Below, one piece after another: positions 25,871 through 34,491 of a stretch of DNA of 64,000 nucleotides. Location: assembly GCF_014656375.1 (NCBI RefSeq), contig NZ_BNCH01000009.1:44792-108791 (forward strand), in the 5' to 3' direction. The notes beneath the pieces were generated by a model, which was given only the letters and a program-made list of their open reading frames with translations, was not told the origin of the DNA and did not search any database. The DNA is from Aliiroseovarius zhejiangensis (lineage in GTDB: Bacteria > Pseudomonadota > Alphaproteobacteria > Rhodobacterales > Rhodobacteraceae). Position numbers and translations under genes: made by a program. Each line of letters opens with the position of its first letter. Positions within the stretch are counted from its first letter, which is position 1.

Positions 25871-27322
25871 ATGAGCATTTCCGGCGCCTTCTCGAACGCC
25901 CTGTCAGGGCTGACCGCCACATCGCGCGCGGCCGAGCTTGTCTCGTCCAACGTTGCGAATGCGATGACGGAAGGCTACGGCACGCGCTCATTGGCGTTGT
26001 CAGCCCAAACCCCCGGAAGCGGCGGAGTGCGGATCGATGGCGTGCTGCGGCAAATGGACGACGTTCTGATCGGGGACCGGCGACTGGCCGATGCCGCAAC
26101 CGGGTATCACGGCGCGCAGAATACGTTTCTGCAGGGGGTGGAGCAGGCGATCGGTACGCCCGATCAGCCCGCGTCTCTGTCCGGCCGTCTGGCGCAGTTC
26201 GAGGCAACGCTGATCGAAGCGGCAGCGCGCCCCGACAGTCAGACCCGCCAGTCCGCCGTCCTGAACGCCGCCCAGGGTCTGACCACGCATTTGAAGGCCA
26301 CATCAGATCATATTCAGGCCGCGCGGCTGGATGCGGATCAGGCAATTGCGGGAATGGTTGCAACGCTGAATGCGGGGCTCGAGGATGTACGGGCGTTGAA
26401 CGTCAAGATCCAGGCCGCGCAGGCACGCGGTACCGACCCGTCCGGCCTGATGGACCTGCGACAGCAGAAAATCGACGCGCTGTCGCCGATCGTGCCGCTG
26501 AAACAGCTGCCGCGCGACAATGGCTCGGTTGCCCTGGTTACCACGGGTGGGGCGATGTTGCTGGATGGCAAACCCGCCACCCTTGGTTTTTCAACTGTCA
26601 ACATGATCGTGCCCGAGATGACACGCGCCGGTGGTGCGTTGTCGGGTCTGACGCTGAACGGGCAGCCGCTTGAAGCCGGTGGGGATCGCAGCCCGCTGGC
26701 CGGCGGCGCCCTGTCTGGCCTGTTTGCCGTGCGCGATGAGCTCGCTGTTGTTGCGCAGGAACGATTGGATGGATTTGCCCGCAATCTTGTCGAACGGTTT
26801 CAGGATCCCACTCTTGATGCAACGCGTGCACCGGGCGATCCGGGTCTGTTTACTGATGCCGGTGCAGCCTTTGCACCCGCTGACGAAGTGGCGCTGTCGT
26901 CGCGGCTGATGCTGAATGCCGCGGTCGACCCGGCCCAGGGCGGATCGCTTTGGCGATTGCGCGACGGGCTGGGCGCGGCCGCGCAGGGCAATGTGGGCGA
27001 TGCCAGTTTGCTGAACGGCCTCATTGACGGGCTTGGAGCGATACGAACCCCGGTGTCAGGCGGGTTTACTTCCACCGCGCATTCCACAGCCGGCTTGGCG
27101 TCCGAGCTTCTGTCAAGCATCAGTTCAGAGCGGCTTCAGACCGAAGCCCGGCTCGGATTTGCCTCGTCCCAACAGCAGACACTGCGTCAGATGGAGTTTG
27201 CGCAAGGGGTCGATACCGATGCCCAGATGCAAAAGCTGATGCAGATTGAACAGGCCTATGCCGCGAATGCGCGCGTCATGTCGACCGCCGATGAAATGAT
27301 CCAGACCTTGCTGGCCATCTAG
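25871..27322 (+). CDS. flgK: flagellar hook-associated protein FlgK
   Basis: 483 residues. It begins with MSISGAFSNALSGLTATSRA and SSNVANAMTEGYGTRS, and ends with GVDTDAQMQKLMQIEQAYAA and NARVMSTADEMIQTLLAI, both typical of FlgK. The large middle domain has the DLRQQKIDALS coiled region. FlgK is the first of the two junction proteins between hook and filament. It lies 28 bp downstream of flgE and 9 bp upstream of flgL. Confidence 0.92.
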   Translation: MSISGAFSNALSGLTATSRAAELVSSNVANAMTEGYGTRSLALSAQTPGSGGVRIDGVLRQMDDVLIGDRRLADAATGYHGAQNTFLQGVEQAIGTPDQPASLSGRLAQFEATLIEAAARPDSQTRQSAVLNAAQGLTTHLKATSDHIQAARLDADQAIAGMVATLNAGLEDVRALNVKIQAAQARGTDPSGLMDLRQQKIDALSPIVPLKQLPRDNGSVALVTTGGAMLLDGKPATLGFSTVNMIVPEMTRAGGALSGLTLNGQPLEAGGDRSPLAGGALSGLFAVRDELAVVAQERLDGFARNLVERFQDPTLDATRAPGDPGLFTDAGAAFAPADEVALSSRLMLNAAVDPAQGGSLWRLRDGLGAAAQGNVGDASLLNGLIDGLGAIRTPVSGGFTSTAHSTAGLASELLSSISSERLQTEARLGFASSQQQTLRQMEFAQGVDTDAQMQKLMQIEQAYAANARVMSTADEMIQTLLAI

Positions 27323-27331
27323 GAGGGTAGA

Positions 27332-28342
27332 ATGCCAATCGTAAGTTACGGAGATCTTGCCAGCACATTTCAGACCCGCCACCTGACGGCACAGATCAAG
27401 CAGGATATGACGCGTCTGGGTCTGGAATTGTCAACCGGTCGCAAAGCAGAACTGGCAACCCAGGTATCGGGCGATTTCGGCACGGTGGCTGGTGTCGAAC
27501 ACAGTTTGAAGCTGCAATCAGCTTATGCCCAAAGCATAGCCGAGGCCACGACCGTGCTTGACGGTACGCAAACGGTGCTGGGTGCCGTTCAGAACCAAGC
27601 CGAGGCCGTATCGGGCGATCTTATATTGGCTGTCAGTTCGCGGAACAGCGGATTGTTGCACGCCACCGCTGTGGATGCGCGGGAACGGATGGCATCAGTG
27701 ATCTCGAACCTCAACACCAGTCTCGGCGGGCGGGCGCTGTTTGCAGGGGCAGCAAGCGATGGTCCTGCGCTGGCGGGGGCAGACGCAATCTTGTCAGAGG
27801 TCATGACCGCGATCGCAGGGGAAACCACCGCAGCCGGAGTATCAGACCGGATTGACGACTGGTTCACAGCGCCCGGTGACGGGTTTGACAGCATGGCCTA
27901 TCAGGGCGCCGATAAGGATTTGGGGCCATTTCGCCTGCGCGTTGGTGAAACCGCATCGCAACCCCTGCGCGCTGACAACACCGAAATCCGCGATCTTCTG
28001 GCCGCGCTTGCCAAGTCCGCCGTGCTGGCCGAAGGAGCCCTGGCGGGTGATCTCGACGCGCAGCGGGCGCTTGCCAACCGATCCTCAGGCAATCTTCTGG
28101 ATGCGATTGACGGGTTGACCAGCGCGCGGGCTGACATTGGCCGGATCGAGGCGCGGATCGAGGCGGCCGCGGCCAGCAACGCCGCCGAAAAAACTGCGCT
28201 GGAACTGTCCTATAATCGTCTGACCGCCGCCGACCCCTATGAAACGGCGACCGCTTTGCAGGCGCTGTATGACCAAATGGAAAGCCTTTACACCGTGACG
28301 GCCCGGCTTTCTTCCCTGAATTTCACGGATTACATGCGATGA
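27332..28342 (+). CDS. flgL: flagellar hook-associated protein FlgL
   Basis: 336 residues with a flagellin-like N-terminal helix (TRHLTAQIKQDMTRLGLELS, TGRKAELATQ) and a C-terminal helix (ETATALQALYDQMESLYTVT, ARLSSLNFTDYMR). Between them is the GRALFAGAASDGPALAGAD segment also common in FlgL. It is the junction protein on the filament side. GGAGGG lies just before the ATG and its stop overlaps the flgI start by 4 nt. Confidence 0.9.
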   Translation: MPIVSYGDLASTFQTRHLTAQIKQDMTRLGLELSTGRKAELATQVSGDFGTVAGVEHSLKLQSAYAQSIAEATTVLDGTQTVLGAVQNQAEAVSGDLILAVSSRNSGLLHATAVDARERMASVISNLNTSLGGRALFAGAASDGPALAGADAILSEVMTAIAGETTAAGVSDRIDDWFTAPGDGFDSMAYQGADKDLGPFRLRVGETASQPLRADNTEIRDLLAALAKSAVLAEGALAGDLDAQRALANRSSGNLLDAIDGLTSARADIGRIEARIEAAAASNAAEKTALELSYNRLTAADPYETATALQALYDQMESLYTVTARLSSLNFTDYMR

Positions 28343-29442
28343 CCCGGTTCTTGATCCTCACTCTCTGGTTCGTTTTTTCGATAACGGCCGCGCAGGCCAA
28401 TACCGTGCGCATCAAGGATCTGGTGGAATTCGATGGCGTGCGGGGCAACGATCTGGTGGGGTATGGGCTGGTGGTCGGGTTGAATGGCACCGGTGACGGA
28501 ATCCGAAACGCGCCATTTACCGAAGACATCATGTCCAACATCCTGGAACGGCTAGGCGTCAACATCACGGGCGAGCAGTTCCGCCCGAAGAATGTGGCCG
28601 CTGTTTTCGTGACCGCCGCCCTGCCCCCCTTTGCGCGCGCCGGATCGCGGATTGATGTGACGGTTTCGGCCATCGGTGATGCAAAAAGCCTGCTGGGCGG
28701 AACCCTGATCATGACACCTTTGAACGCGGCAGATGGCGAAATCTATGCCGTCGGACAAGGCACTGTCATCGCAGGCGGGGCGGTCGCGGAGGGGGACGCT
28801 GGCAAGGTAACGCAAGGTGTACCGACAAGTGGCGTCATTCCCAACGGCGCGCGGGTCGAGCAAGAGATCGACTTTGACTTTACCAAGCTGAAATCCATTC
28901 GGCTGGCGCTGCGCACCCCCGATTTCACCACCGCCGAGCGGATCGAGCGCGCGATCAATGCCAGGTTTGACCGGGTGGTATCCCGTATGCTGGACAGCGG
29001 CACAGTCGTTGTCGATATCGGCGCAACCCGTGCCATATCGCCCGCCCATGCGATTGGGACCATCGAAAACCTGGGGGTGGAACCCGAACGGAAAGCAAAA
29101 GTTGTCGTGGATCAACGGTCTGGCACCATTGTCATGGGGTCAGATGTGCGGATCAGCCGCGTTGCGGTATCGCAGGGCAACTTGACCCTGCGCATACAGG
29201 AAACCCCGGTTGTTGTGCAGCCCAATCCATTCTCGAACGGCGAGCCGATACTGGTGCCGCGCACCCAAGCGGGGATCGAGAAAGAGCCGGGCATCGGGCT
29301 GGCGGAGGTGGATGGCGGCGCGTCCCTGTCAGATGTCATTGCGGGGCTGAATGCGCTGGGCGTTGCGCCTCGGGACCTGATCGACATACTGAAAAGCATC
29401 AAGGCTGCTGGGGCACTTCATGCGGATTTTGTTGTTCGCTGA
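28339..29442 (+). CDS. flgI: flagellar P-ring protein FlgI
   Basis: 367 residues with a cleavable signal peptide (LILTLWFVFSITAAQA). The mature start, RIKDLVEFDGVRGNDLVGYG and LVVGLNGTGDG, is highly characteristic, and so are RPKNVAAVFVTAALPPFARA and the C-terminal SLSDVIAGLNALGVAPRDLI followed by DILKSIKAAGALHADFVVR. It forms the periplasmic P ring around the flagellar rod. It is the last gene of the flagellar run here; the usual flgA and flgH are not in the window. Confidence 0.95.
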   Translation: MTRFLILTLWFVFSITAAQANTVRIKDLVEFDGVRGNDLVGYGLVVGLNGTGDGIRNAPFTEDIMSNILERLGVNITGEQFRPKNVAAVFVTAALPPFARAGSRIDVTVSAIGDAKSLLGGTLIMTPLNAADGEIYAVGQGTVIAGGAVAEGDAGKVTQGVPTSGVIPNGARVEQEIDFDFTKLKSIRLALRTPDFTTAERIERAINARFDRVVSRMLDSGTVVVDIGATRAISPAHAIGTIENLGVEPERKAKVVVDQRSGTIVMGSDVRISRVAVSQGNLTLRIQETPVVVQPNPFSNGEPILVPRTQAGIEKEPGIGLAEVDGGASLSDVIAGLNALGVAPRDLIDILKSIKAAGALHADFVVR

Positions 29443-29788
29443 AACCGACAAGGCGCAGTGGTTAACCGGCCGCGCTGAGATCCGAAGGCGGTGACGCCTT
29501 TCACAATAACTGCCGTCGTTATTTCATCGCCTGTTTCTGCTAGCGACGCGGGCATGCCTTCTTGATCTATCCACGCAGCCTTCGAAAAACACATGCTCAC
29601 CGCAGTCACTTTTACGGCGCGATTAACTGGCCTGCCAACTGATCATCCGGCATTGAACAGGCTGCTTTAGAGGCGGGCGTCCTGAATTTTGCTTGAAATC
29701 CACATTTAGACGGGCAAAACTCCACAGATATGTGAGAAAATGTGGTTATGCCTAGAGTCCTGAGCAGACCACCGATCCGGAGGCCGAT
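29443..29788 (+). promoter_or_regulatory. 346-bp intergenic region between flgI and the DeoR-type regulator, with a possible operator
   Basis: No convincing gene is present. CCACATTT (29700-29707) and AAATGTGG (29738-29745) are 8-bp inverted arms 30 bp apart, and the second arm ends 43 bp before the GTG start of the DeoR-type gene. DeoR/GlpR proteins often bind such spaced sites in their own promoters. I saw no clear terminator after flgI. Confidence 0.45.
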
Positions 29789-30583
29789 GTGGCGGGCGAG
29801 ACCAAACATTCCTATCGCGAGCTGGAAATGCTGGATGCCATTCGCAGAGTCGGGGGCTTTGCCAAGAACTCGGACCTTGCCAGCACCCTGAACGTATCCG
29901 AGGAAACTGTGCGCCGCACCATCAAGGCATTGTCGAAGGCCGGGTCGGTCGCGCGGGTGCATGGCGGCGCCTATCTTGTCGGCACACAAAGCGACCCCAG
30001 CTTCTTCAAACGGATCGAACAACACGCAACGGAAAAACGAACCGTCGCCAAGGCCCTTCTGCGCGAGGTTCAGGATGGCATGACTCTGTTCCTGGACGTG
30101 GGCAGCACAACGTCGTTCGTTGCAGAAGAGCTGCGTGCACGCGGTGCGCTTTCCGTTGTCACCAACTCGGTCCAAGTGGCGCAGACGCTGGTGGGTCACA
30201 ACAACAACCGCGTCTATCTTCTGGGAGGCGAGATGCATGCCGACGAGCTGGGCGCATTCGGCCATGTGGCGGAACAGCAGGCGCGGCAGTTCTGCTTTGA
30301 CCTTGCCGTGCTCAGCGCCGATGCGCTGCACCCCAAACATGGGTTTCTGTATTTGAACCGGGCCGAAGCAGAGTTGGCCTCGGTCGTGATCGGAAACACG
30401 GATGCTTCGGTCGTTGCGATGACCCATCACAAGTTCGGATCGAAAGCGCCGCATCAAGGCTTCCTGCCGCACAGAATTGACCGTCTGATCGTGGATCGTG
30501 CGCCGCAGGACAGTCTGGCACAGCAGTTGGAGAGCTGGGGTGTAGCCGTCCGCAACATTTCCGATGAGGTTGTGGAATGCTGA
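29789..30583 (+). CDS. DeoR/GlpR-family transcriptional regulator
   Basis: 264 residues, starting at GTG 29789 after CCGGAGG. The N-terminal winged helix (FAKNSDLASTLNVSEETVRR, TIKALSKAGSVARVHGGAYL) is followed by the DeoRC sugar-phosphate-sensing domain (FLDVGSTTSFVAEEL, VVTNSVQVAQTL, YLLGGEMHADELGAFG). These proteins are usually released from DNA by a phosphorylated sugar or polyol. The gene overlaps the next one, an inositol-phosphatase-family enzyme, so a phosphorylated polyol ligand is likely. Confidence 0.88.
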   Translation: MAGETKHSYRELEMLDAIRRVGGFAKNSDLASTLNVSEETVRRTIKALSKAGSVARVHGGAYLVGTQSDPSFFKRIEQHATEKRTVAKALLREVQDGMTLFLDVGSTTSFVAEELRARGALSVVTNSVQVAQTLVGHNNNRVYLLGGEMHADELGAFGHVAEQQARQFCFDLAVLSADALHPKHGFLYLNRAEAELASVVIGNTDASVVAMTHHKFGSKAPHQGFLPHRIDRLIVDRAPQDSLAQQLESWGVAVRNISDEVVEC

Positions 30584-31356
30584 CAGGGGCGGACACCACG
30601 GTTATCCATGCCAGCAAGATCGCCGCGCGCGCCGCCGAGGCGGCCATGGGTTATTTTCGCAATCTGCTTGACGTTGAGCTGAAGGCGGATGAAAGCCCGG
30701 TTACCCAAGCCGATCGCGGGGTTGAACTGCGTGTGCGCGACTATCTTAAAACGCATTTTCCCGACGATGGCATACTGGGCGAAGAGTTTGGCCCAACCGA
30801 CCTGACCGTGGACCACGTTTGGAGCATTGATCCGATTGATGGAACGCGGTCCTTTTTGTCGGGCCATCCGCTGTTCGGGTTTCTTCTGGCGCGGCTTTGC
30901 AGGGGCATCCCTGACATCGGGCTGATCGGGATGCCTGCGCTGAACGAAACGGTAATCGGCGTGCGGGGTGGTCAGACGACGCTGAATGGCACCCGAATCC
31001 ATGCCTCGTCGCAAACGGTGTTGGATCAGGCGATCCTGTATATCAACGAAGCAGAGAAGATATACGCCCGACACCCGCAGGTTTTTGACCAGCTTGTCGC
31101 GGCGGGCCAGACGCGACGGTTCGGGTATGACTGCTATCCCCATGCGCTGGTTGCGATGGGACATGCCGATGCGGTGGTGGACGAGGATCTGCAACCCTAT
31201 GATTACCTGCCCCTGGTGCCGGTGATCGAGGCTGCCGGAGGTGTTATCACCGACTGGAATGGCAATGCCCTGACGATGGAATCGGGCACCTCGGGCATTG
31301 TCACGGCGGCGACTCCTGCGCTTCACTCTGAGTTGCTTGAACTGGTGGGGGTCTGA
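30577..31356 (+). CDS. inositol monophosphatase family phosphatase
   Basis: 259 residues. The metal-binding motifs are GEEFG and WSIDPIDGTRSFLSGHPLFG, with DEDLQPYDYLPLVPVIEAAG and ITDWNG toward the C terminus. The family includes inositol, histidinol and PAP phosphatases, all Mg-dependent and Li-sensitive. IDGTRSFLSG in place of IDGTxNFxxG resembles the histidinol-phosphate (HisN) branch, but the context does not suggest histidine synthesis. It overlaps the DeoR gene by 7 nt and is followed 1 bp later by a Na/Pi cotransporter, so its released phosphate may be the point. Confidence 0.85.
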   Translation: MLTGADTTVIHASKIAARAAEAAMGYFRNLLDVELKADESPVTQADRGVELRVRDYLKTHFPDDGILGEEFGPTDLTVDHVWSIDPIDGTRSFLSGHPLFGFLLARLCRGIPDIGLIGMPALNETVIGVRGGQTTLNGTRIHASSQTVLDQAILYINEAEKIYARHPQVFDQLVAAGQTRRFGYDCYPHALVAMGHADAVVDEDLQPYDYLPLVPVIEAAGGVITDWNGNALTMESGTSGIVTAATPALHSELLELVGV

Positions 31357-31357
31357 C

Positions 31358-33037
31358 ATGGCAATCGTGACCTTTGTCATCAGCCTTGCGGGGGCCACCA
31401 TGCTTCTGCTGTTCGCCGTGCGCATGGTGCGCACCGGGATCGAACGCAGCTTTGGCGCTGCGTTCCAACGCATGTTGACCGAGAATCACAGCCTGATCGG
31501 GGCCAGCTTCACTGGTGTTTTCCTGGCGGTCGTGCTGCAAAGTTCGGCGGCGGTGGCGCTTCTGGCGACAGGGTTTGCGGCCAGTGGGTATCTTGCCTTT
31601 CCGACCGGTCTTGCAATTGTATTGGGCGGCGATCTGGGATCGGCGCTGATCATCCAGATCCTGTCGTTCAAGCTGGACTGGCTGGTGCCCTTGTTGCTTG
31701 CGGTTGGCGGTTGGCTTTTCGTCAAAGTCGAAAACAAGAGGGGACGGCAGTTTGGCCGCATCCTTATGGGGGTCGCGTTCATCCTGATCTCGCTGCAATT
31801 TCTGCGCGAAGCGGTGGAGCCGATCCGTGACAGCGCCTTTCTTCCGGCCGTTTCCGGCTATCTGGCGCGGGACTTTCTGACGGCCTTCATCGTCGGCGCC
31901 GCCCTGGCTTTCGTGATGCATTCCAGCGTGGCCGCCATCCTGATGTGCGTGACGCTTGTCCAGATCGGCGCCATTCCCTTTGCTGCGGCCCTGTCGCTGC
32001 TTCTGGGTGCCAATCTTGGCAGTGCGTTCATTCCGATCTGGCTGACCCGCGGCATGCCGAATGCCGGGCGGCGCATCCCGTTTGCGAACCTTGTTCTGCG
32101 GGGAAGCTGGGCGTTGATCGTGCTGTTGGTGATCAATCTTCTGGCTGATCCCGACTTGTTGCTTCTGGTCAGCCCCGGTCAGTCGCTGATCTATGCCCAT
32201 ATCGGATTCAACCTTTCACTTCTGGTGCTGGTCCTGCCTTTTTGCGGGTTGATCGAGGGCCCGATCACTCAGTTGCTGCCGAAACATAATCGAGGACAAT
32301 CGGCCCTGCCGGAACAGCCTGCCAGCGCCCTGGACCCGGCCGCGCTTGATGCGCCGCAGCAGGCAATTGCCAGCCTGAAACGTGAATTGTTGCGGATGAT
32401 CGGGCAGGTCGAACGAATGTTTCGCACAGTCCCCCAGCTTTACAACGCGACGGATAGCTCGGTTCTGCGGGCGACGCGCGCCTTGGATGACGAGGTGAAC
32501 GAGATGTTGTCAGGCATCCGCACTTATGTTGCCAGCATGCCGCAGGAAAGCTGTTCCAAGGACGAAACAAAGACCATTCGCGGCTTGATGGAGTACGCCA
32601 TCCGGCTGGAAGCGGCCGGTGATGTGATCGGACGCAAACTGACATCGGTGGCGAAAGAGAAGCTGGATGGTCACCTGAGCTTTTCGCAGGAGGGGTGGGC
32701 CGAGCTCGTTCGGATGTATGAAGCGGTTTGTGCGAATTTCCACCTGGCCAGCAATGTTCTGGTGTCCGACGATCTGGAAAGCGCGCGCCTGCTTGTGGTC
32801 GAGAAGGCCGAGTTCAAACGCGCAGAACGCAAAAGCCGCAAGTATCATCTTGCCCGACTACAGAACGGGCGTGTGGAGAGCTTTGATACCAGCGACATTC
32901 ACTTGGAAACGCTGCGCGCCCTTCGGGACATCAACAACCACATTGCCGCGATTGCCTATCCGATCCTGTATCGCAACGGGCAGCTTCTCGAAACGCGCCT
33001 GATCGAGGATCTGGACGCGAAGGAAGTCAGCGACTGA
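31358..33037 (+). CDS. Na/Pi cotransporter family protein with PhoU-like C-terminal domain
   Basis: 559 residues. Two Na_Pi_cotrans repeats are marked by VLQSSAAVALLATGFAASGY and VMHSSVAAILMCVTLVQIGA; the second has His in place of the usual Gln of QSS. About nine membrane helices end near residue 320, and residues 345-559 form a helical PhoU-like domain (ELLRMIGQVERMFRTV, GLMEYAIRLEAAGDVIGRKL). Homologues move phosphate with sodium, inward or outward. The ATG at 31358 is preferred to an in-frame ATG at 31298 that lies inside the previous gene. It is followed by the phosphonate uptake genes. Confidence 0.88.
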   Translation: MAIVTFVISLAGATMLLLFAVRMVRTGIERSFGAAFQRMLTENHSLIGASFTGVFLAVVLQSSAAVALLATGFAASGYLAFPTGLAIVLGGDLGSALIIQILSFKLDWLVPLLLAVGGWLFVKVENKRGRQFGRILMGVAFILISLQFLREAVEPIRDSAFLPAVSGYLARDFLTAFIVGAALAFVMHSSVAAILMCVTLVQIGAIPFAAALSLLLGANLGSAFIPIWLTRGMPNAGRRIPFANLVLRGSWALIVLLVINLLADPDLLLLVSPGQSLIYAHIGFNLSLLVLVLPFCGLIEGPITQLLPKHNRGQSALPEQPASALDPAALDAPQQAIASLKRELLRMIGQVERMFRTVPQLYNATDSSVLRATRALDDEVNEMLSGIRTYVASMPQESCSKDETKTIRGLMEYAIRLEAAGDVIGRKLTSVAKEKLDGHLSFSQEGWAELVRMYEAVCANFHLASNVLVSDDLESARLLVVEKAEFKRAERKSRKYHLARLQNGRVESFDTSDIHLETLRALRDINNHIAAIAYPILYRNGQLLETRLIEDLDAKEVSD

Positions 33038-33343
33038 AACATGAAAAGGGGCGCGCAGATGAAGATCGAAACACGCCGCATCGCAAAGCCGCCGCCTTGT
33101 CATAAAACAATGATAAACGTGTGTCACAAGGCGCCGCACAAGGTGCGCGTGTCACGACGCTTCGGAAAGCGCGTGTTGCGTGCAGGGTATCATTGAGTGA
33201 GCTTGGTATAAGCCAAGCCGATTATATGGTAGGTATAATCGATTTTTCTTGTCGTCAGAACCTGCCAAACTGGCTTGAAAACAGATGGCGCGGAAGCTGA
33301 TCGACCGCGTCACGAAAACAAAAGATCAACAGAGGAGAAAAGA
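33038..33343 (+). promoter_or_regulatory. 306-bp region upstream of the phosphonate importer, with two dyads
   Basis: No gene is seen. GCTTGG-TATAAG-CCAAGC (33201-33218) is immediately followed by CGATTATA-N7-TATAATCG (33219-33241), two adjacent perfect dyads about 100-140 bp before the binding-protein gene, and then ATTTTTC. They may be operators or a stop for read-through from the upstream gene. TTGTCATAAAACAATGATAA (33097-33116) matches only the first half of a Pho box, so PhoB control is doubtful. Confidence 0.5.
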
Positions 33344-34366
33344 ATGAAACACACAGCAAAAAGACTTGCGTCGTTTCTGGCCGGCGTTGCCTTCGCCACG
33401 GCGGCCATCGCCGAAACGGAACTGACAGTCTATACTGCCGTCGAGGCCGAGGATCTGGCCCGCTACGCGGAAACCTTCAACCAGAGCCATCCGGACATCA
33501 AGATCAACTGGGTGCGCGATTCCACCGGGATCATCACGGCAAAGCTGCTGGCCGAACGTGACAACCCGCAGGCCGACGTGATCTGGGGTCTGGCAGCCAC
33601 GTCGCTTCTGCTGCTGAAATCAGAAGGCATGCTTGAACCCTATGCCCCCGCCGGGGTCGAAAACCTGGACCCGAAATTCGTGGACGGGGACACTCCGCCG
33701 GCATGGGTCGGTATGGATGCCTGGGTGGCCGCAGTTTGCTACAACACGGTCGAAGCTGAAAAACTCGGTCTGACCCCGCCGACGTCGTGGAAGGACCTGA
33801 CTGACCCGATGTATGCCGGTCACGTGATCATGCCAAACCCCAATTCCTCCGGCACTGGGTTCCTTGACGTGTCCAGCTGGCTGCAACTGTTCGGTGAAGA
33901 AGGCGGTTGGGAATACATGGACGCGCTGCACGAAAACATCGCGCGCTATACCCATTCCGGGTCGAAGCCGTGCAAGCTGGCCGCATCGGGGGAAATTCCG
34001 ATCGGCATCTCGTTTGCCTTCCGGGGTGCAAAGTCGAAAGCCGACGGTGCGCCGCTGGAAATCATCGTGCCATCCGAAGGGGTCGGCTGGGACATGGAAG
34101 CCACGGCGATTGTCGCGGGCACGGCCAATCTTGAAGCCGCGCAGACCCTTGTTGACTTCACCGTCACCAAGGAAGCTAACGAGATGTACAACACCGGCTA
34201 TGCGGTTGTCGCCTATCCAGGCATCGCCAAGCCGGTCGAGCACTTCCCCGAGGGGCTGCTGGATGCAATGATCGAAAACGACTTCGAGTTCGCGGCAAAT
34301 AACCGGGCCGCCATTCTGGAAGAATGGCAGCGCCGCTATGACGGCAAGTCCGAACCCAAGTCCTGA
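33344..34366 (+). CDS. phnS: 2-aminoethylphosphonate ABC transporter, substrate-binding protein
   Basis: 340 residues with a Sec signal peptide ending AIAETEL. The mature protein is a family-1-type extracellular binding protein (ELTVYTAVEAEDLARYAETF, WGLAATSLLLLKSEGMLEPY). It resembles the PhnS2-type binding proteins linked to phosphonate clusters, and the linked permease, LysR regulator, phnW, phnA and phnY support this. GAGGAG precedes the ATG at 33344, which is preferred to an in-frame ATG at 33275. A hairpin between this gene and the ATPase gene probably keeps the binding protein in excess. Confidence 0.85.
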   Translation: MKHTAKRLASFLAGVAFATAAIAETELTVYTAVEAEDLARYAETFNQSHPDIKINWVRDSTGIITAKLLAERDNPQADVIWGLAATSLLLLKSEGMLEPYAPAGVENLDPKFVDGDTPPAWVGMDAWVAAVCYNTVEAEKLGLTPPTSWKDLTDPMYAGHVIMPNPNSSGTGFLDVSSWLQLFGEEGGWEYMDALHENIARYTHSGSKPCKLAASGEIPIGISFAFRGAKSKADGAPLEIIVPSEGVGWDMEATAIVAGTANLEAAQTLVDFTVTKEANEMYNTGYAVVAYPGIAKPVEHFPEGLLDAMIENDFEFAANNRAAILEEWQRRYDGKSEPKS

Positions 34367-34374
34367 GCCAATCA

Positions 34375-34401
34375 AGCAGGGGGCGCAACCCGCCCCCTGC
34401 T
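34375..34401 (+). terminator. strong hairpin between binding-protein and ATPase genes (partial terminator or mRNA 3' stabiliser)
   Basis: AGCAGGGGGCG (34375-34385) and CGCCCCCTGCT (34391-34401) form a perfect 11-bp stem with a CAACC loop. There is no T run, so it may reduce read-through or protect the upstream mRNA rather than stop all transcription. Confidence 0.7.
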
Positions 34402-34491
34402 GTCCCACACACCCCTTCCGGAACTGAGATTTTCCCGGCCGCGCCCGGTTTGAACAGGCCGTGAGCCGACGGAACATGTAAGGAAAAGCCC

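Noticed and set aside
29418..29609. Small minus-strand open frame after flgI
   Set aside because: It has no good ribosome-binding site, no recognisable motif, and overlaps the end of flgI.
33097..33116. Pho box ahead of the phosphonate importer
   Set aside because: Only the first half-site (TTGTCAT) matches; the second differs at about half its positions. Pho control is not supported.
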